NCBI GenBank assembly: GCA_039182435.1
Contig: JBCDCC010000121.1
Coordinates: forward strand, 1-7,721
Length of the DNA stretch: 7,721 nt
Origin: JBCCKC01 sp039182435
GTDB taxonomy: Bacteria > Verrucomicrobiota > Verrucomicrobiia > Opitutales > Coraliomargaritaceae
Reading direction: 5' to 3'
Shown here: one piece after another, positions 1 through 7,306 of the stretch
Layout of the letters: each line of letters begins with the position of its first letter
Position numbering within the stretch: the first letter of the stretch is position 1
Translations under genes and position numbers: made by a program
The notes under the pieces: generated by a model
Told to the model about the DNA's origin: nothing
The model's database searches: none
The model's input: the letters and a program-made list of their open reading frames with translations, nothing else

Positions 1-38
1 CTTGGGAGCCCCGATTAAACCAGGGAAACTCAAGATAC

Positions 39-1775
39 ATGCAAGATTCAACTACTGAAGATACAGATACTCAATTCACCGAAGAGCTGACTTCCCCGCC
101 GGAAGAAAAGAAGGCCAAGCGAATTGACCCTAAAGCGCTTAAGACTGACGCTGCCAAGCGAGCGAAGAAACAACCAATGATCTCACGGATCGTCAAAGCG
201 ATCAAAAATGAGAGGAAGGCTTACTCCGAGCTTATTATCAACTCAGAGCCACTCGAGAAACGAGTCGCCCTGCTCAAAGATGGCGTCCTCGAAAAGTTCG
301 AAGTCGAACGGACCGGTGAAGCCCGCGAAGTCGGGGCGATTTTCAAAGGCCGCATACAAAACCTTGAGCCCGGCCTCAAAGCCGCCTTCGTCGATATTGG
401 TGAGGCCAAAAACGCCTTCCTCCACTATTGGGACATCCTACCTGCCGCCAACGATAACTCGATCGAGGTCGTGCGCGACAATAAGTCCGAGAAGCAACGC
501 AAGCGTGAGAGCGAGAAGGTTAGCCTGAAGGACATTCCCAAGCTCTACCCAATCGGAAGCGAGATCGTCGTCCAAATCACTAAGGGCCAAATCGGCACCA
601 AGGGCCCACGCACGACCACTAACATCGCCCTCCCCGGCCGATTCCTGGTCCTGATGCCCTACGCCGGCACGCTCGGCATCTCTCGTAAAATCGAAGACAA
701 GAAAGAGCGCTCCCGCCTGAAGACCATCCTTCGCGATCTCACCCTGCCCGAAGGCATGGGAATCATCGTCCGCACCGCAGGTGAAGGCAAAAAAGCCCGC
801 TACTTCATCCGTGACCTCCATATCCTTCTCAAGCGCTGGGAAGTCATCACCAAGCGCATGGATGAATCTCGCAAGCCGAGCTGCCTCTATGTGGAGCCTG
901 ATATCGTCGGCCGCACCGTGCGCGATTTCCTCACTGAGGATATCGATCGCGTCATGGTCGACAAGAAGCAGGACTACGATGACATCCTCGACGAAGTCAC
1001 CAAAATTTCCCCGCGATCCAAGTCAAAGATCCACCTCTTCAGAGACGACATCCCTGTCTTCGAACGCTTCAACATCGAGCGCCAGATTGAGCAGACCTAC
1101 ATGCGCTGCGTCCCACTCCCAAGTGGTGGTGAAATTGTGATTGAAGAGACTGAAGCCCTCATTTCCATTGATGTGAACACCGGTTCGCACAAAAACAAAA
1201 ATAAGGACGGCAAGGACTTCATCACCCAGGTCAACCTGGAAGCTGCCAGCGAGATCGCCCGTCAAGTGCGACTACGTAATATTGGCGGCCTCGTCATCAT
1301 GGACTTTATCGACATGAAGGCGAAGAAGGACCGGAACGCCGTCTACGACCGGATGCGGAAAGAAATGGCCAACGACAAGGCAAAGAGCCACATCCTGCCC
1401 ATCTCGACCCTCGGCATTATGCAGATGACCCGTCAGCGTCACTCGGAAAGTCACTCCAGTGGCATTTACACCGACTGCCCCTACTGCAATGGCCGCGGCT
1501 CGGTTAAATCTTCTCGCACCATGAGTGTCGAAATTCAGCGCAGACTGATCAGTGTGATTCGTCACATACGTGCCCGTGATGGCCACGATCAGGAAGTCAC
1601 CCTCCGCGTCCTCGTTAACCCGAGCAACCTCGAGCGGCTTCGCAACGAAGACGAAGATCTCCTCATCGAGATCGAGGAATCCTATGGCGCACGACTCTCC
1701 TTCCGCGCGGATCCAATCTACCACGTCGAGAATTTCAAGATCATCGACGTAGCAAGCGGCCTCGAGCAGCGCTAG
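39..1775 (+). CDS. rng: Ribonuclease E/G family endoribonuclease (RNase G-like)
   Basis: Single-strand-specific, 5'-end-sensing endoribonuclease of the RNase E/G family, which acts in rRNA/tRNA maturation and mRNA decay in the cytoplasm. The family match starts near residue 64 (ELIINSEPLEKRVALL). An S1-type RNA-binding domain spans about 97-205 (AAFVDIG at 115-121) and is split by a charged insertion at about 138-166. The 5'-sensor motif VRTAGEG is at 244-250. The catalytic Mg-binding aspartates are D378 (ISIDVNTG) and D422 (IMDFIDM), 44 residues apart as in the family. The zinc-link cysteines are C480 and C483 (CPYCNGRG). At 578 aa it is longer than E. coli RNase G (489 aa) because of a Lys/Glu-rich N-terminal arm (1-63), and it lacks the long C-terminal degradosome scaffold of RNase E. 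ATG39 is the first start codon in the window, with AGGGA at 22-26 as a rather distant ribosome site. The frame stays open to the left edge, so an upstream start is possible. Confidence 0.95.
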   Translation: MQDSTTEDTDTQFTEELTSPPEEKKAKRIDPKALKTDAAKRAKKQPMISRIVKAIKNERKAYSELIINSEPLEKRVALLKDGVLEKFEVERTGEAREVGAIFKGRIQNLEPGLKAAFVDIGEAKNAFLHYWDILPAANDNSIEVVRDNKSEKQRKRESEKVSLKDIPKLYPIGSEIVVQITKGQIGTKGPRTTTNIALPGRFLVLMPYAGTLGISRKIEDKKERSRLKTILRDLTLPEGMGIIVRTAGEGKKARYFIRDLHILLKRWEVITKRMDESRKPSCLYVEPDIVGRTVRDFLTEDIDRVMVDKKQDYDDILDEVTKISPRSKSKIHLFRDDIPVFERFNIERQIEQTYMRCVPLPSGGEIVIEETEALISIDVNTGSHKNKNKDGKDFITQVNLEAASEIARQVRLRNIGGLVIMDFIDMKAKKDRNAVYDRMRKEMANDKAKSHILPISTLGIMQMTRQRHSESHSSGIYTDCPYCNGRGSVKSSRTMSVEIQRRLISVIRHIRARDGHDQEVTLRVLVNPSNLERLRNEDEDLLIEIEESYGARLSFRADPIYHVENFKIIDVASGLEQR

Positions 1776-1816
1776 CAAACTCACCCCCCGAGCTGCATAC
1801 CTACCAGGCGACCACC

Positions 1817-1822
1817 AAAGGA
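1817..1822 (+). promoter_or_regulatory. Ribosome binding site of the glycerate kinase gene
   Basis: AAAGGA lies only 2 bases before ATG1825. This is close for a Shine-Dalgarno sequence but is the only candidate, and the ATG gives the exact family N-terminus. The 49-base gap after the RNase gene shows no convincing promoter or terminator hairpin, so read-through from the RNase gene is plausible. Confidence 0.45.
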
Positions 1823-1824
1823 CT

Positions 1825-3009
1825 ATGAAACTGCTCATCGCATTTGATAAATTCAAAGACTCGATGACAGCACCATACGCCTGTGAGCTGGCAGCCCGTG
1901 CGGCGGCGACAGCCTTTGGTGAGAAAGTCGATATTGAGCAAGCCCCTCTCACCGACGGCGGCGAAGGCTTCTGCTCAATCCTCACACAAGTCGCCGGAGG
2001 CAGACTGAGTGAGCATCTGGTCTCCGGTCCGCTCGGACAGAAGGTCACTGCACCCATCGGTTGGGTTCAAGCCGAGGATCTGCCCTCGCAGGTGCATGCC
2101 TTACTACCATTAGCTGCAGGTAAAATTGCCGTGATCGAGATGGCCTCGGCTGCAGGTCTCGAGCAAGTGCCTAGCGAGCAACGCCATCCGAACAACTGCA
2201 CCACCTACGGCGTTGGGCAACTTATCCAGATCGCCAGCACGCAGAGTGCCGACGCTATCCTCCTTGGCATCGGCGGCAGCGCCACCAGCGACATCGGTTT
2301 CGGCGCACTCGAAGCCCTCGGTATTCAATTTCTAAATACATCCGGCCAAGCGCTCACCAACGTCACCCCGGCAGACTGGGACCAAATCGACCAGATCAGC
2401 GGCAGCACCCGCGGCACCATACCGCCCATCTTCATCGCCTGCGACGTGGAGAACCCGCTCCTGGGCCCTCAAGGTGCGGCCGCCGTATACGGTCCTCAAA
2501 AAGGCCTTACCCCGGAAGAAATCGAACCCTTCGATCATAAAGCGGGCACCCTCGCCGCAAAACTATGCGCGGCAGTCGACCAAAACTTTTCCCTGAAAGA
2601 CATTCCAGGCAGCGGTGCCGCAGGCGGCATCGGATTTGCCCTCAAAGTTTGCTGCGGCGCCAGCTTTGTAGCCGGCTTTGATCTAGTCACTGCCTGGCTC
2701 GACTTAGAGACAAGGATGCTTCGCGCTGATGCGGTTCTCTCCGGAGAAGGAAAAATTGACCGTAGTTCGCTAGCAGGCAAAGGCCCTATCGCCCTCATTA
2801 AAGCCGCGGCCGCCGCAGATAAGGGTGCCTACCTTTTTGCGGGCGCACTTGAGGACGGCATCGAAGCTGAGCTTAGCAAATTACACCAAGCTTGTCAGGC
2901 GTTTGCAATCAGCCCGAAAGAGATGACTCTTAAAGAAGCACTTGCGAAAGGCCCCGAGAATCTAGAACTCTCCGTCACCAAGGCTTTGAGGAGTGCAGCG
3001 AAGCGATGA
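1825..3009 (+). CDS. glxK: Glycerate kinase, type I (GarK/GlxK family)
   Basis: Cytoplasmic ATP-dependent kinase that phosphorylates D-glycerate. Characterised members of this family (E. coli GarK/GlxK) make 2-phosphoglycerate, feeding glycolysis from glyoxylate, glucarate or serine breakdown. The 394 aa match the family length (about 380). Family signatures occur in order: IAFDKFKDSMTA at 5-16; PLTDGGEG at 41-48; IEMASAAGL at 104-112; the glycine-rich GIGGSATSDIGFG at 148-160; CDVENPLLGPQGAA at 206-219; PGSGAAGGIG at 261-270; and SGEGKIDRSSLAGKGP at 306-321. No signature is broken. The start is fixed by the family N-terminus MKLLIAFDKFKDS. The stop overlaps the start of the next gene (ATGA), implying translational coupling. 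No glyoxylate carboligase or tartronate semialdehyde reductase gene is visible beside it, so the source of glycerate cannot be read from context. The 2- versus 3-phosphoglycerate product is inferred from the family. Confidence 0.95.
   Translation: MKLLIAFDKFKDSMTAPYACELAARAAATAFGEKVDIEQAPLTDGGEGFCSILTQVAGGRLSEHLVSGPLGQKVTAPIGWVQAEDLPSQVHALLPLAAGKIAVIEMASAAGLEQVPSEQRHPNNCTTYGVGQLIQIASTQSADAILLGIGGSATSDIGFGALEALGIQFLNTSGQALTNVTPADWDQIDQISGSTRGTIPPIFIACDVENPLLGPQGAAAVYGPQKGLTPEEIEPFDHKAGTLAAKLCAAVDQNFSLKDIPGSGAAGGIGFALKVCCGASFVAGFDLVTAWLDLETRMLRADAVLSGEGKIDRSSLAGKGPIALIKAAAAADKGAYLFAGALEDGIEAELSKLHQACQAFAISPKEMTLKEALAKGPENLELSVTKALRSAAKR
2988..2993 (+). promoter_or_regulatory. Ribosome binding site inside the end of glxK for the DUF2062 gene
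   Basis: GAGGAG lies within the last codons of the glycerate kinase gene, 12 bases before ATG3006. Together with the ATGA stop/start overlap it supports ATG3006 as the start and coupled translation of the two genes. Confidence 0.5.
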
Positions 3010-3659
3010 CAGTCGAAGAACAGGAACTCCTTAATCAGAAGGCGCAACATATCCGGCGACTCAAACGCTGGCTACGCCCACTCCCAAGGAGGACGAATAT
3101 CCACCGTTACCCGATCCTCAGCCTCTTCGCAGCCAATGCAAAGCAGCGAGCATACCTCTGGAGCTTCGCGACCGAGCAAGCCGTCCCAGCGATCTATGCT
3201 GGTTGCATCCTCACTCTTTTACCGCTTTACGGGCTCCAACTGGTGCTCTGCCTCTTCCTCGCGCTCATACTCAGAGCAAACTTACCCATTCTCGCAGGCC
3301 TACAAATCCTCTCGAATCCGATCACCGTCTGGCCGATCTGGTTTGCCGCCTATCAGGTCGGGCGAAATATCCTCGCTGTGATAGGGATCGAAGTCCCGCT
3401 GCTACGACTCGAACAAGTCAAAGAGATGCTTTATTCCTTCACCCATGCGAACTGGGAGGCCGGTCTCGAAAACCTCTTAATCGTCTTTAGCGTCACCAGC
3501 TTGGGGGCCATCGTCATGGGTGTTTTCTTTGGCCTCGTCGGCAGCTCTGCCTACCGTATTATCGCAATCCGTAGCGCAGCCAGCTACGCGGCCCTCGTGC
3601 AGAAGCTAAGCGAGCTCAAACAAAAGCGCACTTCTTCCGGGCCCAAACAACCAGAATAA
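3006..3659 (+). CDS. DUF2062 domain inner-membrane protein
   Basis: Small integral membrane protein of unknown function. A basic cytoplasmic-type N-terminus (1-50, rich in Arg/Lys) is followed by the DUF2062 pattern. This comprises a first hydrophobic stretch at about 59-90 (VPAIYAGCILTLLPLYGLQ), an R-A-N turn at 90-92, and a second stretch carrying the hallmark SNPITVWPIW at 103-112. A third membrane segment lies at about 156-180 (IVFSVTSLGAIVMGVFFGLV). The C-terminal 30 residues are a basic, probably cytoplasmic tail. Length (217 aa) is ordinary for stand-alone DUF2062 proteins; the domain is also known fused to glycosyltransferases. The gene starts within the stop codon of the glycerate kinase gene and ends 6 bases before the DUF1343 gene, so it sits mid-operon between a cytoplasmic kinase and an exported cell-wall enzyme homologue. 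A role in envelope biology is possible but only inferred. The domain call is fairly secure; the function is not known. Confidence 0.8.
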   Translation: MTVEEQELLNQKAQHIRRLKRWLRPLPRRTNIHRYPILSLFAANAKQRAYLWSFATEQAVPAIYAGCILTLLPLYGLQLVLCLFLALILRANLPILAGLQILSNPITVWPIWFAAYQVGRNILAVIGIEVPLLRLEQVKEMLYSFTHANWEAGLENLLIVFSVTSLGAIVMGVFFGLVGSSAYRIIAIRSAASYAALVQKLSELKQKRTSSGPKQPE

Positions 3660-3665
3660 TCGTAA

Positions 3666-4907
3666 ATGCTTCGTCTCATTTCGCTCACTGTCTCGCTCCT
3701 GCTGACTGCGGTAGGTCTGGTTCACGCCCAATCGATCCTTCTCGGAATCGACGTCTTAGAGCAAAATGGCTTCCGCGCGACCAGCGGAAAGAAAGTGGGC
3801 CTGCTCACCCACCCCGCAGGCGTTAATCGTCGCGGTGAAAGCACAGTCGATGTCCTACGCCGTGCGAAGAATACAAGCTTAGTCGCACTCTTCGGCCCCG
3901 AGCACGGCATCTACGGCAACGAGAAAGCCAACGTCCCAGTCGATGATAAAATCGACCCTCGCACCGGACTCCCCGTCTACTCGCTTTACGGCAAATACCG
4001 CAAGCCTACCGCTTCCATGCTTAAAGACCTCGATGCCCTCGTCATCGATCTCCAAGATGTCGGCGTGCGCTCGTATACCTACGTCAGCTGCATGCGCTAC
4101 GCGATGGAAGCCTGCTTCGAGAACGGCGTCGAAGTCATTATTCTCGACCGACCCAACCCACTCGGCGGACTGAAAGTGGATGGCCCCCCGCTCGACAAAG
4201 AGTGGCGCAGCTATGTTGGCGCCTTCCACGTCCCCTACATCCATGGCTTAACTATTGCTGAGCTCGCTCGCATTTCTAAATACACCAAAGGTTGGCTCGA
4301 AATCCCGCGCGAAGTCCGCGAGCAAGGCAGACTCACGATCATCCCGATGAAAGGCTGGCGGCGCAGCATGCTCTGGACCGCGACCGGACTTCGCTGGGTC
4401 CCCACCTCTCCCTACATCCCCGATCTATCGGCCGTCCTCGGCTACGCGATGACCGGGCTAGGCGCACAGGAAGGCGGCTTCACGCATGGCATCGGCAGCC
4501 CATACCCCTTTCGACTCCTTCGCTATAAAGGTAAGACCGCGGCCCAAGTAAAGCAGGCACTGTTGGCACGAAGAATACCCGGGTTATCCTACCGTATCAT
4601 TGAGACGAAGACCGCCGCCGGCTACCCTATCGAGGGCGTCTACGTCAGCGTCAGTGATTGGTCTAGAGCGCGGCCGACCGAACTCAGTTTCCACATGATG
4701 CAACTGTCCGCAGCATGGGAACCGGTCAATCCATTCGCCAACATGTCCAACGCAAACCTCTACAATAAGCACGTGGGCAGCACCGCATGGTATAACGAAA
4801 TTCGCAGCTACGGGGCCAATGCCAGAGTGGCGCAATTCGTGCAAAACTGGTCTCAGTCAGCCAGACGTTTTCAAAAACTATCCAGCCCCTACTGGCTCTA
4901 TAAATAA
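3666..4907 (+). CDS. Exported DUF1343 protein, NamZ-like (exo-beta-N-acetylmuramidase family, GH171)
   Basis: Secreted or periplasmic homologue of NamZ/YzbB, a family whose characterised Bacillus member removes terminal MurNAc from peptidoglycan fragments. A signal peptide is clear: basic MLR, a hydrophobic core at 4-18, and likely cleavage after VHA (21). The Rossmann-like N-terminal half matches the family well: VGLLTHPAGVNRRG at 44-57; LFGPEHGIYG at 75-84, where E79 is a candidate catalytic residue; GLPVYSLYG at 101-109; DLQDVGVRSYTY at 128-139; ILDRPNPLGG at 159-168; and HGLTIAELA at 193-201. The C-terminal half keeps WVPTSPYIP (244-252) but diverges afterwards. The usual EGTN-S-GRGT stretch reads GAQEGGFTHGIGSPYPF at 266-282, and the tail (about 355-413) is aromatic-rich and unfamiliar. 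Muramidase activity is therefore inferred only at family level, and substrate specificity may differ. The start lacks a clear Shine-Dalgarno sequence but gives a perfect signal peptide. It is 6 bases after the DUF2062 gene and probably co-transcribed with it. Confidence 0.88.
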   Translation: MLRLISLTVSLLLTAVGLVHAQSILLGIDVLEQNGFRATSGKKVGLLTHPAGVNRRGESTVDVLRRAKNTSLVALFGPEHGIYGNEKANVPVDDKIDPRTGLPVYSLYGKYRKPTASMLKDLDALVIDLQDVGVRSYTYVSCMRYAMEACFENGVEVIILDRPNPLGGLKVDGPPLDKEWRSYVGAFHVPYIHGLTIAELARISKYTKGWLEIPREVREQGRLTIIPMKGWRRSMLWTATGLRWVPTSPYIPDLSAVLGYAMTGLGAQEGGFTHGIGSPYPFRLLRYKGKTAAQVKQALLARRIPGLSYRIIETKTAAGYPIEGVYVSVSDWSRARPTELSFHMMQLSAAWEPVNPFANMSNANLYNKHVGSTAWYNEIRSYGANARVAQFVQNWSQSARRFQKLSSPYWLYK

Positions 4908-4917
4908 GCAGCGCCCG

Positions 4918-7269
4918 CTAACTTTGCGCGTTACTAAACTCCCGGAATCGAAGTAGCGCCGCCTTCACACTATCTCCCGAAACTGGCTTCGTCACAAAGT
5001 CGTTCATCCCGGCATCGGTCGAAGCCTGACGACTCTCACGAAGCGCGTTCGCCGTCAGTGCAGCGATGTAGGGCTGGTTGCCCCCCTGACACAGTTTCCG
5101 TATTTCATAGGTCGCCTCGATTCCATCCAGCTCCGGCATCTGCAGGTCCATAAAGATAACATCAAATTCGTTTTCACGCACTTGATCCACAGCCTCCTGC
5201 CCATCTTTCGCCCAGACCGTCTTTAGGCCAAGACGACTCAAAATCTTCTCGGTCAACTTATAGTTCGTCGGATCATCCTCCGCCACCAGAATGCGCAGCG
5301 GTTCATCGACTTTCAAATCGATGTTTGAAGCCATCGCCGCATCGATCCCCCGATCCTTGGCCTTCTTGTCACGAATAAACAAAGTGAAGGTGGTTCCACC
5401 TCCAGAACGACTATCCACCGTGATCTCACCGCCAAGGATTTCCACAATACGCTTACAAATCGCTAAGCCGAGCCCAGTGCCGCCATACTTCCGGGTCGTC
5501 GACGAATCAGCCTGCGTAAAGGCGAGAAAGACATCCTCCTGCTTATCCTCAGGTATACCAACGCCTGTGTCACTGACCGACATATAGATGCGATCACCTT
5601 CCTTCTCACCATGATCTTCACTCCACACACGGACTCGAATCTCACCCTCCTGCGTAAACTTCACCGCATTACTAATCAGGTTATTCAGGACTTGATAGAG
5701 GCGCGTCCGATCCGAGTAGATCCTACGCTCCATGAATTCCTTCGCGACCTCCAACTCGATCTCTACCCCATTCTCAATCGCGTTGAGCTTAAAGACACTC
5801 GTCACTTCGTGGACCAGCTCCTCTAAGTGCACCGCAGAGACCTCCATATTCACCTTGCCGGCTTCGATTTTCGAAAGGTCTAAGATGTCGTTGATTAAAT
5901 CGAGCAGCACGCCACCTGAACTACGAATCGCCGCCAAATCCGAACGCTGTTCATCGTTCAACTCCGTATCCTGAAGCATCTCACTAAATCCGATGATCGA
6001 ATTGAGCGGGGTTCGGATCTCATGACTCATCGTAGCCAAGAACGCACTCTTGGCCAAATTTGCTTCCTGCGCCGCATCCGCCAACTTCTTTGATCGCGCC
6101 GTCGCGATCTGGAGCTCACGCGTGCGTTGTCTCACCTTCTCCTCCACTTCTTTATAACTACGATTCAATCGATTTGTCATGTCGTTAAAAGAAGTCGCCA
6201 GCTCAGCGAGCTCACTCTTTCCCTCAACGTTGATCTTTAAATCGAAATTACCACTCGCGACATCGCTGAAGTTCCTGGTCAGCGCTCGAAGCGGACGAAT
6301 GATCCCCGTCGTCATCCAAAGCGTCGAGAACACCGCTCCAAGAATAAATAAGAAGGCTGAGATTCCGTAGATATAAGCTAGTCTCTCCTCTCGTTTCTGA
6401 CTGATTTCCTGAAAGCGGTAGACCAGTTTCTCCAGCATGATACGCAGCTCGCGCCCCCGTAAATCCAAAGTGTCCCGAGATTCTACTTCTGCAGTTGAAG
6501 CCAATATAAATTCCGTAGCGACCGAATCAAAGTTGCGACGAATCGTCCGCAAGGACTTCAAGTAAGGACCTAGGCCCTCCAACTCCAGCGAGGGTGCAAT
6601 TGACTCTAGAATCTCAATCTTCTCAGTGATGATCGCATTCGTCTCGGAGACCGTTTTCTGATAATCCTCAACATCGTTCTCGAAGAAAGAATCTTGGCTG
6701 ATCATATTTAGCGCACGATTCATCCAACCCCAGAGATACGCGTTCTCAACTGCGAACTGATCAACCAGTAGCATCAACTCATTATTCGCATGATAATGCG
6801 CGTCATCCACTTGATGCAAACGTTGGCGTTCCTCCTCGATGATATCCTGAATGAATGCACTCTGCTGCGCATACTCATAAACTTGTCCCCTTAGCTTTTG
6901 ATCAAGGTTCAGGAGAAATTTATCACTCTGCACCAGCTTCGAAAAGATCGCCTCATACTCTTCAATCTTTTGAAACATCGCCTGTATAAGTTCTGACTCT
7001 TCACTCGCAGCATCGACTTGCACAGTGAGCAACTTCTGGCGACCATCAGCTAAGGCATCGAATACATATTCCTGCCCAGTCGAACGCTCCAAAAACATCC
7101 GACTGCCGATCACACTATCCGAGATACTGCGAGAAACATCATAGAGCAGCGTCAAACGCTTCTCCTCATGACGCACCTGAACGGTCCCGTATTGGCTAAG
7201 ACCAATAAAGAGGCCAAACGCAATCAATGCGCCAATCAGGCCAATCAATATCTTAGTCGAAATACGCAT
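4918..7269 (-). CDS. Membrane-bound hybrid sensor histidine kinase with C-terminal receiver domain
   Basis: Two-component hybrid kinase of 783 aa. Domains in order: TM1 at about 7-25; an extracytoplasmic, almost wholly alpha-helical sensor at about 26-297 that I cannot assign to a named family (a TorS-like or other helical-bundle fold is conceivable); TM2 at about 298-320; HAMP at about 321-375 (IIRPLRALTRNFSDVASGNF); a coiled coil at about 370-407; HisKA with phospho-acceptor H416 in MSHEIRTPLN; HATPase with N box at 530-538 (NLISNAVKF), G1 DTGVGIP at 567-573, F box at 581-584 and G2 GGTGLGLAI at 596-604; and a receiver at about 657-773 with acidic E664/D665/D666, phospho-acceptor D708 (FMDLQMPELDG), T739 and K761. 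All catalytic residues are present. There is no HPt domain or output domain, so phosphotransfer to a separate HPt or regulator outside the window is expected, or the receiver acts autoregulatorily. The ligand is unknown. ATG7269 gives a sensible N-terminus, though no Shine-Dalgarno sequence is visible. The gene follows the propeller-like gene by 37 bp and converges on the NamZ-like gene. Confidence 0.95.
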   Translation of the reverse strand: MRISTKILIGLIGALIAFGLFIGLSQYGTVQVRHEEKRLTLLYDVSRSISDSVIGSRMFLERSTGQEYVFDALADGRQKLLTVQVDAASEESELIQAMFQKIEEYEAIFSKLVQSDKFLLNLDQKLRGQVYEYAQQSAFIQDIIEEERQRLHQVDDAHYHANNELMLLVDQFAVENAYLWGWMNRALNMISQDSFFENDVEDYQKTVSETNAIITEKIEILESIAPSLELEGLGPYLKSLRTIRRNFDSVATEFILASTAEVESRDTLDLRGRELRIMLEKLVYRFQEISQKREERLAYIYGISAFLFILGAVFSTLWMTTGIIRPLRALTRNFSDVASGNFDLKINVEGKSELAELATSFNDMTNRLNRSYKEVEEKVRQRTRELQIATARSKKLADAAQEANLAKSAFLATMSHEIRTPLNSIIGFSEMLQDTELNDEQRSDLAAIRSSGGVLLDLINDILDLSKIEAGKVNMEVSAVHLEELVHEVTSVFKLNAIENGVEIELEVAKEFMERRIYSDRTRLYQVLNNLISNAVKFTQEGEIRVRVWSEDHGEKEGDRIYMSVSDTGVGIPEDKQEDVFLAFTQADSSTTRKYGGTGLGLAICKRIVEILGGEITVDSRSGGGTTFTLFIRDKKAKDRGIDAAMASNIDLKVDEPLRILVAEDDPTNYKLTEKILSRLGLKTVWAKDGQEAVDQVRENEFDVIFMDLQMPELDGIEATYEIRKLCQGGNQPYIAALTANALRESRQASTDAGMNDFVTKPVSGDSVKAALLRFREFSNAQS

Positions 7270-7306
7270 CGATCAGGGCTATTCTATGTGAGGAATACGC
7301 GAGAGA
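7270..7306 (-). other. Short spacer between the propeller-like gene and the hybrid kinase gene
   Basis: These 37 bases separate the stop of the propeller-like gene from ATG7269. I see no terminator hairpin, no recognisable -35/-10 pair and no purine-rich ribosome site, which favours co-transcription of the kinase from a promoter upstream of the window's right edge. Confidence 0.4.

Noticed and set aside
2..58. Possible tail of an upstream gene in the second frame, ending with TGA at 56-58 (reads LGAPIKPGKLKIHARFNY)
   Set aside because: It is only 18 residues, with no recognisable motif, and would overlap the RNase start by 20 bases. It cannot be told from chance without sequence to the left.
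438..821. Minus-strand open frame of 127 codons inside the RNase gene
   Set aside because: It is fully contained antisense to the S1 and 5'-sensor coding region. There is no ribosome site or family resemblance.
1272..2057. Long open frame of 261 codons on the minus strand across the RNase gene end and the glycerate kinase start
   Set aside because: It is antisense to two well-supported genes with intact family motifs, crosses the boundary between them, and its translation resembles no protein family. It is a codon-bias shadow.
3879..4244. Minus-strand open frame of 121 codons inside the NamZ-like gene
   Set aside because: It is antisense to the most conserved motifs of the DUF1343 domain and its translation has no recognisable features.
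4911..4929. GCGC...GCGC inverted repeat as an intrinsic terminator between the convergent genes
   Set aside because: The stem is only 4 bp with an 11-base loop and no following T-run on either strand.
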